46,511 nt of DNA from NCBI GenBank assembly GCA_002347025.1, contig DEAE01000026.1, forward strand, positions 1 through 46,511, in the 5' to 3' direction. This document shows, piece by piece, positions 8,554-16,429 of the stretch. Under the pieces are notes generated by a model. It was not told the DNA's origin and made no database searches. It worked only from the letters and a program-made list of their open reading frames with translations. Within the stretch, counting starts at the first letter, position 1. Each line of letters starts with the position of its first letter. The stretch comes from Acidobacteria bacterium UBA2990. GTDB taxonomy: Bacteria; Acidobacteriota; Vicinamibacteria; Vicinamibacterales; UBA8438. The position numbers were made by a program, and so were the translations under genes.

Positions 8554-9099
8554 ATGCTAAGCCTTAACAACATATCCCGACCAACACTGCTTGCGGGCAT
8601 AGTCTTAGTCGGGCTAGTTTTCGGGTTCTGGACTGAGGCTACCTCTAAAGCACAAGACGAGGCACCAGCTGGTGTCGTGAACTATACGCGAATCGACGCC
8701 ACCGTTGCGTGCGCCGGAGCGACGCCAGCCGAGGTGATGCCAGAGTTGAAGCGATTAGGCTTCTCCTCGGTAATTAACTTCCGGACCAACGAAGAAAACG
8801 GAGCAAACATAGAGGTGAGTCGAGCAGCAGCAACATCGGCCGGATTAAACTACATCCATATCCCTTTCCGAACACCAACCCCCGAAACGACCGAAGAGTT
8901 TCTAGCAGCTATCTCAGATTCAACCAACCAACCAGCCTACATCCATTGCGCCTCGGCCAATCGGGTTGGAGCCATGTGGTTTATAAAACGCGTGGAGCAA
9001 GACGGCTGGGATACCGAGCGGGCCATGGCCGAAGCTGAAACAATCGGTCTACGGAGCGAACGACTGAAAGAATTTGCAGTCGGATACGTAACTCGCTAA
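8554..9099 (+). CDS. Secreted tyrosine-phosphatase-like protein (DUF442/BLH family)
   Basis: 181 residues with an N-terminal membrane/signal segment (residues 10-30), then a cysteine-phosphatase-like fold. Supporting patterns are the strand FSSVINFRTNEENG, the strand YIHIPF and the active-site loop YIHCASANRVGAMW near residue 130. The C-x4-R spacing (Cys-Ala-Ser-Ala-Asn-Arg) is that of the DUF442/beta-lactamase-hydrolase-like phosphatase group, not the classic C-x5-R loop. A good RBS (GGAGA) precedes the ATG. It sits 18 nt before the ABC substrate-binding gene in the same direction, so co-transcription is likely. Its substrate is unknown; some family members handle sulfur species or phosphotyrosine. 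Confidence 0.8.
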   Translation: MLSLNNISRPTLLAGIVLVGLVFGFWTEATSKAQDEAPAGVVNYTRIDATVACAGATPAEVMPELKRLGFSSVINFRTNEENGANIEVSRAAATSAGLNYIHIPFRTPTPETTEEFLAAISDSTNQPAYIHCASANRVGAMWFIKRVEQDGWDTERAMAEAETIGLRSERLKEFAVGYVTR

Positions 9100-9117
9100 A
9101 GTTGAGATACGCAGGCC

Positions 9118-10230
9118 ATGGGCTGCTGCGAAGTCATAAGCCAGAAGTCTCCCGGCGCTGTGCCGGAACCAGAAGCTTCGGTCTCAAACAAAGCGCAGGA
9201 CCGCCACCGGTCCAGCACAGGCGCTACCTGGAATCGACGAACTGCGCTAAAGAGTCTCCTCGGCAGTGCCGGGGTCGTCGCCGCTGGCTCGTGTGGCGAG
9301 TCACATCAGAATGGTGCAATCCGGGTACGGCTTGCCTTTTGCGGACAGCTGCTCTGTGTAGTCCCTTATGAGGTGGCCCGGGTGGGTGGACACTTCGCCT
9401 CCCAAGGGCTTGACGTTGAACTGGTCTACACCCGAGGCGGTAGTGCGGCAATGCAAGCTCTCATCGGCGGTGCTGTCGATTATGCTGGCACCTCATTGGA
9501 CGTGGCCCTGCAAGCAGCAGCTAATGGGGCGTCAATCCGACGAATAGCCTCAACTGGTCGGCTCCCGCTGTTCGCCTTAGCAGTAGCACCTACGCAAACC
9601 AGTAACATCCTCGGTGTTAAGGATCTTGAAGCCAGAACCGTTGGTATTTCTGGCCTCGGAAACGCTGACCATGCCCTGCTACTCTTTTTGCTAGACCAAG
9701 CTGGAGCTGATGCCGACCGTGTCGATTTTGCGACCATCGGCACCAACCTTTTCGATGCGTTACGGATCGGCCAAGTTGATGCAGGAATGCTACAAGAACC
9801 AGCACTCTCGCTGATAACCGAGGCAGGAGGTCGTGAACTCGTCAATTTCATGGAACTCAGACAGGCACACAACCATCTCGGGGGCACCTATGAATTCATG
9901 GGAGTTTCCGTGCGAAATGCCGAACGTAACCGCCGGCTGAACGAAATACAGAGACTGGCCGCTGGCCTGGAGGGAGGACTCGCAGATACCCGGAGGCTAC
10001 CACCATCAGACATCGTCGCGGCTTTACCCGAAGCGCTTGTGGCAGGTAGCAACCTTGGCCAGCTAGAGAGAATCTTGGATCGCTACCGACTCTCACTTTA
10101 CCCGGAAAGCGTCGGCATTGACATTGGTGCAGCTGAACGAGTCGTGAGGGCACAAGAAATCGCCGGGTTGTTGTCCCCAGAAGAGATCAACCTGGAGAGC
10201 TTGCTGGACACCAAGGCAGTGGCTGGGTAG
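9118..10230 (+). CDS. ABC transporter substrate-binding protein (NMT1/SsuA-like)
   Basis: 370 residues. A Tat-like signal (NRRTALKSLLGSAG, about residues 39-52) leads to AAGSC, which may be a lipidated Cys, but it sits behind an unusually long, non-hydrophobic leader of about 38 residues. The true start could be internal. The mature part has the NMT1/THI5/SsuA fold signature: YEVARVGGHFASQGLDVELV, the GGSAAMQALIGGAVDYAG binding-site segment and a later GQVDAGMLQEP. The ligand is not predictable from sequence (aliphatic sulfonates, pyrimidine precursors or other small organics). It is followed by matching ATPase and permease genes, making a complete importer. Confidence 0.85.
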   Translation: MGCCEVISQKSPGAVPEPEASVSNKAQDRHRSSTGATWNRRTALKSLLGSAGVVAAGSCGESHQNGAIRVRLAFCGQLLCVVPYEVARVGGHFASQGLDVELVYTRGGSAAMQALIGGAVDYAGTSLDVALQAAANGASIRRIASTGRLPLFALAVAPTQTSNILGVKDLEARTVGISGLGNADHALLLFLLDQAGADADRVDFATIGTNLFDALRIGQVDAGMLQEPALSLITEAGGRELVNFMELRQAHNHLGGTYEFMGVSVRNAERNRRLNEIQRLAAGLEGGLADTRRLPPSDIVAALPEALVAGSNLGQLERILDRYRLSLYPESVGIDIGAAERVVRAQEIAGLLSPEEINLESLLDTKAVAG

Positions 10231-10291
10231 ACGCCCCTCTTCAGAATTGACTCTCCAGATACATTAGCAATGGCCTCAAACACCGACAACC

Positions 10292-11044
10292 ATGCTAAAG
10301 GTCACTAACTTAGCCGTCGGCTATGGAGGCGCCCCGGTCCTCGATAGCGTCGATCTCGATATCGCCACGGGAGAGTTCACTAGTTTGATTGGCCCATCCG
10401 GGTCTGGAAAGACGAGCATCCTTCGGGTGGTGACCGGTTTGCTTTTACCTCTACGTGGCACGATCGAGCTCAAAGTAGCAGCCCGTGATGTTGGATTCTT
10501 GTTCCAGGATGATGCACTGCTCCCGTGGAGAACTGTTCGTCAGAATGTCGCTCTCGGTCTCAGGATCCGAGACGTACCACCAAACACCGCAGACGACCAG
10601 TCAGAACACTGGCTGACACTACTCGGACTGAAGGGGCAAGGGGACCGTTACCCGGGCCAGCTCTCTGGTGGACAACGCAAGCGGGTGGCTATCGCCCAGG
10701 TACTAGCCCTAGAGCCAAGGCTGCTCCTGATGGACGAACCCTTCGCCTCGTTAGATGCCATTGTGAGAACACGCATAACTCAAGAACTTCTTGAATGGGT
10801 GGAACGCAAGCAATTGACGGTAATCCTTGTAACGCACGATTTGGAAGAAGCCATCAGCGCCTCGGATGCTGTGTACGTCCTCAACCAAGGGGCACCAGCA
10901 ACAGTCATCGGGCACCACCGGATTGAAATTCCTAGACCTCGGGATGTTCTAGAAGCACGCCAACATGCGACGTTTGGACCATTGCTCAGGTGCTTGTGGA
11001 AGGAACTCTCAGAAGAGTCAACCTCGTCGTACACAAACCCATGA
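10292..11044 (+). CDS. ABC transporter ATP-binding protein (SsuB/TauB-like)
   Basis: A 250-residue nucleotide-binding domain with all core motifs: Walker A GPSGSGKT (about residues 34-41), Q-loop FQDDALLPWR, signature LSGGQRKR, Walker B LLLMDEP, D-loop SLD and the switch His in VTHDLEEA. The Q-loop followed by LLPW is typical of the nitrate/sulfonate/taurine class. The usual R-V-A/G-I-A-R after the signature is RVAIAQ here. Its stop overlaps the permease start by 4 nt (ATGA). It powers import together with the proteins encoded at 9118 and 11041. Confidence 0.93.
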   Translation: MLKVTNLAVGYGGAPVLDSVDLDIATGEFTSLIGPSGSGKTSILRVVTGLLLPLRGTIELKVAARDVGFLFQDDALLPWRTVRQNVALGLRIRDVPPNTADDQSEHWLTLLGLKGQGDRYPGQLSGGQRKRVAIAQVLALEPRLLLMDEPFASLDAIVRTRITQELLEWVERKQLTVILVTHDLEEAISASDAVYVLNQGAPATVIGHHRIEIPRPRDVLEARQHATFGPLLRCLWKELSEESTSSYTNP

Positions 11045-11802
11045 CTAACAAGAATTGGGCATCAACTTTGAGGCGCAGCCTGACGCTACTGAGCTTACTC
11101 GCCCTTTGGGAAACAGGTGCGCAGGTCGGATGGCTGGACCCGTTTTACTTCCCACCGCCCTCACAAGTCTGGGAAGTGATGTTCACCCTCGCTGCCAGCG
11201 GTGAACTCTGGCCTCATCTCGGAGCCACCGCTGTCGCAGCCTCCGCAGGATTAGTCATTGGCCTAGGATTGGGCATCGGCCTCGGGTTCGCAGCAGCGCT
11301 CTCCCCGATACTGGCTGAATTGCTCGAGCCAGTCATGATCCTGTTGAATGCAATTCCGCGCGTCATTCTAGCGCCCTTGTTCGTCATCTGGCTGGGAATC
11401 GGCCTAGCCTCTAAACTAGCCCTCGCCACTGTGCTCGTCTCCGTACTTCTGTTTTTTTCAGTCTACAACGGCATCAAAGAAGTAGACCGTCGACTCATTG
11501 AGCGCATCCGCACGCTAGGTGGCGGACGGAGAACTCTTATTCGGGAATTGTATTTACCCTCGGTCACGGCTTGGATTATGGGTAACTTTAAAGTAGCCGT
11601 GGGTTTCGCGTTTACTGGTGCGGTCGTAGGAGAATTCGTCGCCTCTAGTCGCGGCCTAGGCTATCTACTCCAGTTTGCCCAGAGTACCTATAACGCAGCA
11701 CTGACAATAGCCCTTGTGGTCATTATCATGGCGTTTGTACTTCTACTTTTTGCAATCGCCGAACGCCTAGAGCGACACCTACTCAGTTGGCGTTATGTCT
11801 AG
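11041..11802 (+). CDS. ABC transporter permease (SsuC/TauC-like)
   Basis: About 253 residues from the ATG that overlaps the ATPase stop (ATGA). A longer reading from GTG 10990 is possible but would overlap the ATPase by more than 50 nt. The protein has about six membrane segments and the binding-protein-dependent inner-membrane signature around RIRTLGGGRRTLIRELYLP, the coupling helix that docks on the ATPase. The C-terminal VGEFVASSRGLGYLL is characteristic of the SsuC/TauC family. It completes an importer of unknown substrate. No terminator is evident before the cyclase gene at 11954. Confidence 0.92.
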   Translation: MTNKNWASTLRRSLTLLSLLALWETGAQVGWLDPFYFPPPSQVWEVMFTLAASGELWPHLGATAVAASAGLVIGLGLGIGLGFAAALSPILAELLEPVMILLNAIPRVILAPLFVIWLGIGLASKLALATVLVSVLLFFSVYNGIKEVDRRLIERIRTLGGGRRTLIRELYLPSVTAWIMGNFKVAVGFAFTGAVVGEFVASSRGLGYLLQFAQSTYNAALTIALVVIIMAFVLLLFAIAERLERHLLSWRYV

Positions 11803-11953
11803 AAGCTTTTCAACCTGATCACCGCATTTGATCAAACAACGTCGGAAAGCTAGAAATAAGGACTTGATGAATTCAGGTGGATGTGGCTCGGCAAAAGACT
11901 TAGTGTTGTATGCACATCTCCTGGTGTAAAAGTTTGAAAACGGAGCAAAGACG

Positions 11954-12973
11954 ATGTTAAATTTCACCGCTACCAACCATCCTCTCACTACCCCGAAGTC
12001 GACCATTGTGCTATTACTGGCCCTGCTTCTGCTTGTCCCAGTCACAGATGCTCTCGGGCAAGGCGCCGAGTCGGTAAGTAGAACGGACTTCAATCGATGG
12101 ATGAAGGAGATCTCCAACTGGGGCCGCTGGGGTTCCGATGACGAACGCGGAACACTGAACCTGATCACCAATGAGAGGCGGTTGGCCGCAACACAGCTGG
12201 TACGTGAGGGAACATCTGTGTCGATGGCACTGGAATTGAACACCCGGTTGGGTCCAGTCAACACCAATCCCTTTGAACACTCTTTGACCGTCTCAACATT
12301 CAGCGACCACGAAGTAGCTGGTGATGTCTACCGGGTTCAATACCACGGATTCGCTCACTCCCATGTCGATGGGCTTCCTCACTTTGCGCACAACGGGCAA
12401 CTCTACAATGGCTTTCCAGTCAGCGGATTGACTTCAGGGGGCGCCGAGCGACTCGGAATCCACAATGCACACGAGGGAATCGTGACTCGTGGGGTGCTCG
12501 TCGATATGCCAAGACACAAGGGGGTCGATTATCTCGAGCCCGGAACTGCCATCACAATCAGTGACCTCGAAAGCTGGGAACAAGCCACTGGCCTCCGAAT
12601 TGGCAGTGGCGACGTGTTACTGATTAGAACGGGTCGATGGGACGCGGTGCGTCAGCTAGGCCAATGGAACTTCGTCGAGCGAGCCGCCGGCTCACACGCC
12701 TCCGTGGCCAAATGGCTCAAGACACGTGATGTCGCGGTCATTGGCAGTGACGGTGTCAGTGATGTTATGCCGTCTGGTATTGATGGCCTAGCCAATCCAC
12801 TCCACGAGTTAGTGATTGTCGGGTTGGGTATGCCAATCTTGGACAACCTTGACCTAGACGCGGTGGCACAAGCGGCCCATGAACGACAACGCTGGGAGTT
12901 TCTCTTTGTCGGTGCTCCACTCCGTGTACGCGGCGGCACGGGCTCACCACTTAACCCGATCGCGATCTTTTGA
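11954..12973 (+). CDS. Secreted cyclase-family (kynurenine-formamidase-like) hydrolase
   Basis: 339 residues with a Sec signal (residues 15-36, ending ALGQ). The metal-site motif reads HSHVDGLPHF near residue 135, matching the H-x-G-T-H-x-D-x-P-x-H-F pattern of the cyclase/arylformamidase superfamily with small changes. The NWGRWGSDDERGTLNLIT opening and the C-terminal RGGTGSPLNPIAIF are typical of the bacterial cyclase-family group. These are metal-dependent hydrolases or isomerases, and the substrate is not known here. A GGAGC box precedes the start by about 9 nt. A second Tat-exported member is at 25744-26820, with the same DDxRG-NLIT opening and GGTGSPxNPIA ending. Confidence 0.85.
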   Translation: MLNFTATNHPLTTPKSTIVLLLALLLLVPVTDALGQGAESVSRTDFNRWMKEISNWGRWGSDDERGTLNLITNERRLAATQLVREGTSVSMALELNTRLGPVNTNPFEHSLTVSTFSDHEVAGDVYRVQYHGFAHSHVDGLPHFAHNGQLYNGFPVSGLTSGGAERLGIHNAHEGIVTRGVLVDMPRHKGVDYLEPGTAITISDLESWEQATGLRIGSGDVLLIRTGRWDAVRQLGQWNFVERAAGSHASVAKWLKTRDVAVIGSDGVSDVMPSGIDGLANPLHELVIVGLGMPILDNLDLDAVAQAAHERQRWEFLFVGAPLRVRGGTGSPLNPIAIF

Positions 12974-13223
12974 TCCCTAATCAAAATGAGCCCTCAAAAA
13001 CAGTTGGCTAAGCAGGTTTTGAGCTCGATGCCAGGAGAGGGGATAGACTGTACAACCTTCACCAGCCCGGGCACCATGTTGAAGGCACCGACCAAGCGAA
13101 CCAGATCAATAACTGTGTGCAACACCGACGGTCTGCTACCGGACCCACTAAAGGCGATCCCTGTCACTACCAAGCAATGGTTAAGTGCAAGACTCCAAGC
13201 TTCTTTACTGGGAACGGCGCTTG

Positions 13224-14141
13224 CTAACGGGTGACAGTCACATGTATGTCGCGGTAACTCTGCAAGCCACCATCATGTGCTAGAGCACGCAATACATAGA
13301 TGCCCGGTTCACGAAAGGTAACCTGAGTCTTCCAGCGACCATCCTTAGGCACCTCTGGGGTTGACCAACCAGGTGACCAGGGTGAATGACGACCAACTCT
13401 CGTGTCCTCCCAAGAAGCAATCTGCGGGGGATCAAAATTGACCATCCCCTTCCCCCGGTAGACGAACCACGACAGCCTTAGGCCAGTCGCACTGTCGGTC
13501 GTGATGCGACCAGGTCTTCGTGGGTCGGTCGGAGCTAGCCTCCGCGCCTTCGGCTTGGCATCGTCAGTAACGATAGCAGTCAAGCTAAGTGGATGGCCGA
13601 CCTGGGCGAACCGCCTAGCATTTCCCTCAATAGTCAGTTCTGGTTCCTCGTTGCTAGACAGTTCTGGGGTTGCACCTGCTGCACCCGCTGCACCAAAGTT
13701 GGCTTGAATCACTTGGTCGTCGATGTAGTAATCCCGCTTTAACGTACCGTAGGCTTTTTGGATTTGACCGTGGGTTTTTAGAGTCCAAACCACTTCCTGC
13801 TGTCCAAAGTCAGCCTGGACATTCACCCGAAACACGAATCGATTTCGTCTCGGCTGAAAATGGGTAGGTTGCCCCTGATCCGGTCCGCCAGGCTCAATAG
13901 CATTGTTTGGGCCAACCGGCACATCAATCACCTCTTCCCAATTGCGATTCATATAACCGAACACGAGATCGAAAGAGCCATCTGCATTCTTGATCCAACC
14001 TTCGTAGGCTGGCGAGATCGTTTGTCCGCTGGCAAAAGACTGTTGTGCCAGAGCCTCTTGCATTGTGCCAACCAAGGCAAAAGACGCCAGAAGCAAACTT
14101 AAGTGGTTGGTCAACCGCATGCGATCTCGTTGCTGTACCAT
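13224..14141 (-). CDS. Secreted protein of unknown function, partner of the cytochrome c/copper protein
   Basis: About 305 residues from ATG 14141, chosen for the AGAGG box 6 nt before it; an ATG at 14120 is an alternative, and the longer 14231 reading would overlap the upstream gene. A signal peptide (TNHLSLLLASFALVGTMQEALAQQ) precedes a beta-rich body. Recognisable landmarks are GYMNRNWEEVIDVPVGPNN near the N-terminus and an Ig-like C-terminal segment (FREPGIYVLRALAHDG). I recognise this as a conserved acidobacterial-type hypothetical but cannot name a domain. It begins 19 nt after the stop of the cytochrome c/copper gene, so co-expression and joint function are likely. Confidence 0.75.
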   Translation of the reverse strand: MVQQRDRMRLTNHLSLLLASFALVGTMQEALAQQSFASGQTISPAYEGWIKNADGSFDLVFGYMNRNWEEVIDVPVGPNNAIEPGGPDQGQPTHFQPRRNRFVFRVNVQADFGQQEVVWTLKTHGQIQKAYGTLKRDYYIDDQVIQANFGAAGAAGATPELSSNEEPELTIEGNARRFAQVGHPLSLTAIVTDDAKPKARRLAPTDPRRPGRITTDSATGLRLSWFVYRGKGMVNFDPPQIASWEDTRVGRHSPWSPGWSTPEVPKDGRWKTQVTFREPGIYVLRALAHDGGLQSYRDIHVTVTR

Positions 14142-14160
14142 GAGAACCTCTCGGAGCGGC

Positions 14161-15582
14161 CTACTGCCCGCCACCCGCAGTAGCCTGACTACCGGCGGCA
14201 TCTGAGGTGCCACAAACCAAACAGCCAACATCTACAACACCATCCTTCAAACGAAGCCTCTCGCGCTTAGCAACCTCAGAAGCAAATTCCTCATCATCCA
14301 TATAGATTGCCTGTAGGAGGTTGATAAACATGTTGTCAACAGAGCGGTGCCCAGATCCAGACCAGTTACGCGGATCAGCTACATTTCGATTAGTCGGCGA
14401 GTTGTTGAAGTAACCGGTCAAATGCAAAATGGTGCCCTTCGGCAGCAATGGGGCCGCGTTGTCTTCATATTTGTAGACCCGAACCCAGTTATGGTCATAA
14501 CCTGAGCAGTTGAGGGTTTGAACAGTGGTACCCCAAACCGCCTCGAGACACATCCTGACACCTGGGGCGTGCATATGAGGTTCGTAAACACTAATCTTTG
14601 TATTCTCTGGAAGGGTGAAATAAGCGTCCATCCGCTGATCGTCCTGCATCGGAAGAATGTCGATGTCCGGTCCATTACCAAAGAACAACAATTCCACCTC
14701 TTTCGTCGGCTTGTAACCCTTCGGGTGAAACTTGAAACCAACCTCAATCCGCGCAGTCGTATCGATTCCGTTTGAATGCAAATGAGTCGACGGAAAGATC
14801 AACTTCGACCCAGCCTTCAACAATGGGCCAGCCTCTTGGTCAAAAATATCTGCATTGCGACCAACCTCATGGACGGGCCAGGTAAAGGCGTCCCTCGGGC
14901 TGTCATCTGGGCCGATACTGCTCAGAGCTGAATGGTGCACTACAAATAACCCACCGACGGTATCGGTCTTAACTCCACGCTCAAGATCGTTCTGCTCTTT
15001 GTATTCAATAGCAGCGACGTAACGATCCTCGGCAAGACCCGAATCAACCTGACCCAGCATGCCCCACCAATCTGGTGCAGAGCCTGGCACTTCGACGGTT
15101 GGCGACGAAACGATGAGATCTGGCTTTCCGATTTCCCATTCATCCACATCAATAAAGGGTGGCGGAGTGGGCATGTCCGCCAGGTTACCGCGCGGCGCTC
15201 CACCATCGGACCAAGCTGCCAGGATGGCAATTTCCTCATCACTCAATGACCAATCCTCTTTAAATCGTTGGATCCCGACATCTTTCTCGATATACCAGGG
15301 TGGCATCACCCCCATACGATTCCGCAATCCGGTCCGCTGCTTGATCGACCGAGCCCAAGGGCGAACCTCCTCGTAAGTGATGAGAGACATCGGGGCCAAC
15401 GAGTTAGGCCTGTGACATTTTTGACAGCTCCGTTGCAAAATCGGTGCGATTTCCCTCGCAAATGTGGGAACTTCTGCGTTCTGGGCTGCAGCTACTGGCA
15501 CAGCTAATCCAATCAGAGGCAAAACAGTGCCAACACCCACTGAGAGGACTCTTTGGAACCCGATGCGCGAAAACACGTTCAT
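14161..15582 (-). CDS. Secreted cytochrome c / copper type II monooxygenase-like protein
   Basis: 473 residues from ATG 15582 (RBS AAGGGGAG, 6 nt); the in-frame GTG at 15585 is less well placed. After a signal peptide ending VAAAQ comes a cytochrome-like domain with CQKCH (Cys53, Cys56, His57), followed by the Y-E-E-V-R-P-W and MPPWY landmarks. The remainder resembles the copper type II ascorbate-dependent monooxygenase fold: VHHS near residue 215, HLHSNG near 267 and HMHAPGVRM near 336. This gives paired His ligands and a Met, as in the two copper sites of peptidylglycine hydroxylating enzymes. Fusing a haem domain to this fold suggests electrons come from a cytochrome chain rather than ascorbate. 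Substrate unknown. CLVCG lies near the C-terminus. Confidence 0.8.
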   Translation of the reverse strand: MNVFSRIGFQRVLSVGVGTVLPLIGLAVPVAAAQNAEVPTFAREIAPILQRSCQKCHRPNSLAPMSLITYEEVRPWARSIKQRTGLRNRMGVMPPWYIEKDVGIQRFKEDWSLSDEEIAILAAWSDGGAPRGNLADMPTPPPFIDVDEWEIGKPDLIVSSPTVEVPGSAPDWWGMLGQVDSGLAEDRYVAAIEYKEQNDLERGVKTDTVGGLFVVHHSALSSIGPDDSPRDAFTWPVHEVGRNADIFDQEAGPLLKAGSKLIFPSTHLHSNGIDTTARIEVGFKFHPKGYKPTKEVELLFFGNGPDIDILPMQDDQRMDAYFTLPENTKISVYEPHMHAPGVRMCLEAVWGTTVQTLNCSGYDHNWVRVYKYEDNAAPLLPKGTILHLTGYFNNSPTNRNVADPRNWSGSGHRSVDNMFINLLQAIYMDDEEFASEVAKRERLRLKDGVVDVGCLVCGTSDAAGSQATAGGGQ

Positions 15583-15680
15583 CACACACTCCCCTTACAA
15601 GAGAGACCCAAACACAGACGCTCGACTCGGAACACGCTAACACTGAGAGCCATCACGCCAGTAAGAACTACAACCAAGAC

Positions 15681-16394
15681 TCACACCGGTAACGGTGGCA
15701 TGCGTGGTCCTGGGGTAGAGAAAACCATCTCAGTGATTGCCTTCACACTTCTATTTCCGTAGCGAAAAGGAACAATCAGACGCAACGGCGCCCCGTGCTC
15801 TGATGGAATCGGCTCGTCATTCATGAGCCAGGCAAGCATGACTTGGGGGTGCCTTAAGGTAGACAGTGGCTCATCAGCATAAAATCGGTCCGAGGCTATG
15901 AAGCGACAATAGTGGGCTCCTGGAATGAGACCGAGCATGTCTGCGAAGTCAGCGAAACGAACACCCGTCCACTTAACGATACCGCGAGGATTTGGCGCGC
16001 CGCACTGTAGGAGAAACGTGTGCGAGACCAAAGATAACGATTCAAGGTCTGAGAACCTGAGCGTGCCAGCAAGCCGGGCAAGTCCCCGGGTGTCCACCCT
16101 GATCCGGAGTTGTCGATAGTCGAATTCGATGTCCGGAGTCTGGCGACCCTGGGTGCGCCACATATAGGGCTCGGTGATTGGTCCTGCGGCACTTTCTGGA
16201 TGCTCAGGCGCTGAGCCATCAGCGTTAAGAGGAAGTTCAGCAGGAAACCCGTCTCGCAGTGGACGTTCTACAAGACTGTCTGGCCAGTCGTCCTGAGCCT
16301 CGGCCTGACGAGGAACGGTGTTGAACCCTCCAAGGGACAAACCGGCCAAGGTAGATCCCGAAATCGTGATCGCTTTACGTCGAGAAATCGTCAT
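15681..16394 (-). CDS. Molybdopterin-dependent oxidoreductase (sulfite-oxidase-like, Tat-exported)
   Basis: About 237 residues from ATG 16394 (GGAGG, 7 nt). The longer upstream reading has a Cys/Arg-rich N-terminus and no RBS. The signal is SRRKAITISGSTLAG, Tat-like. The body matches the oxidoreductase molybdopterin-binding domain: LVSHTFLLQCGAP supplies the Cys that coordinates Mo, followed by KWTGVRFADFADMLGL, the PLSTLRHP segment and a closing HGAPLRLIVPFRYGNRSVKAI. There is no haem motif, so electrons must go to a separate carrier, possibly the neighbouring cytochrome c protein. It lies between the PQQ dehydrogenase (35 nt away) and the cytochrome/copper gene in one apparent operon. Confidence 0.85.
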   Translation of the reverse strand: MTISRRKAITISGSTLAGLSLGGFNTVPRQAEAQDDWPDSLVERPLRDGFPAELPLNADGSAPEHPESAAGPITEPYMWRTQGRQTPDIEFDYRQLRIRVDTRGLARLAGTLRFSDLESLSLVSHTFLLQCGAPNPRGIVKWTGVRFADFADMLGLIPGAHYCRFIASDRFYADEPLSTLRHPQVMLAWLMNDEPIPSEHGAPLRLIVPFRYGNRSVKAITEMVFSTPGPRMPPLPV

Positions 16395-16429
16395 TGCTAC
16401 ACCTCCATACATTAGAGTGCGACCCACAG

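Noticed and set aside
9102..9371. Plus-strand frame of 89 codons overlapping the substrate-binding protein gene
   Set aside because: It overlaps the N-terminal part of a recognisable ABC gene in another frame and has no family features.
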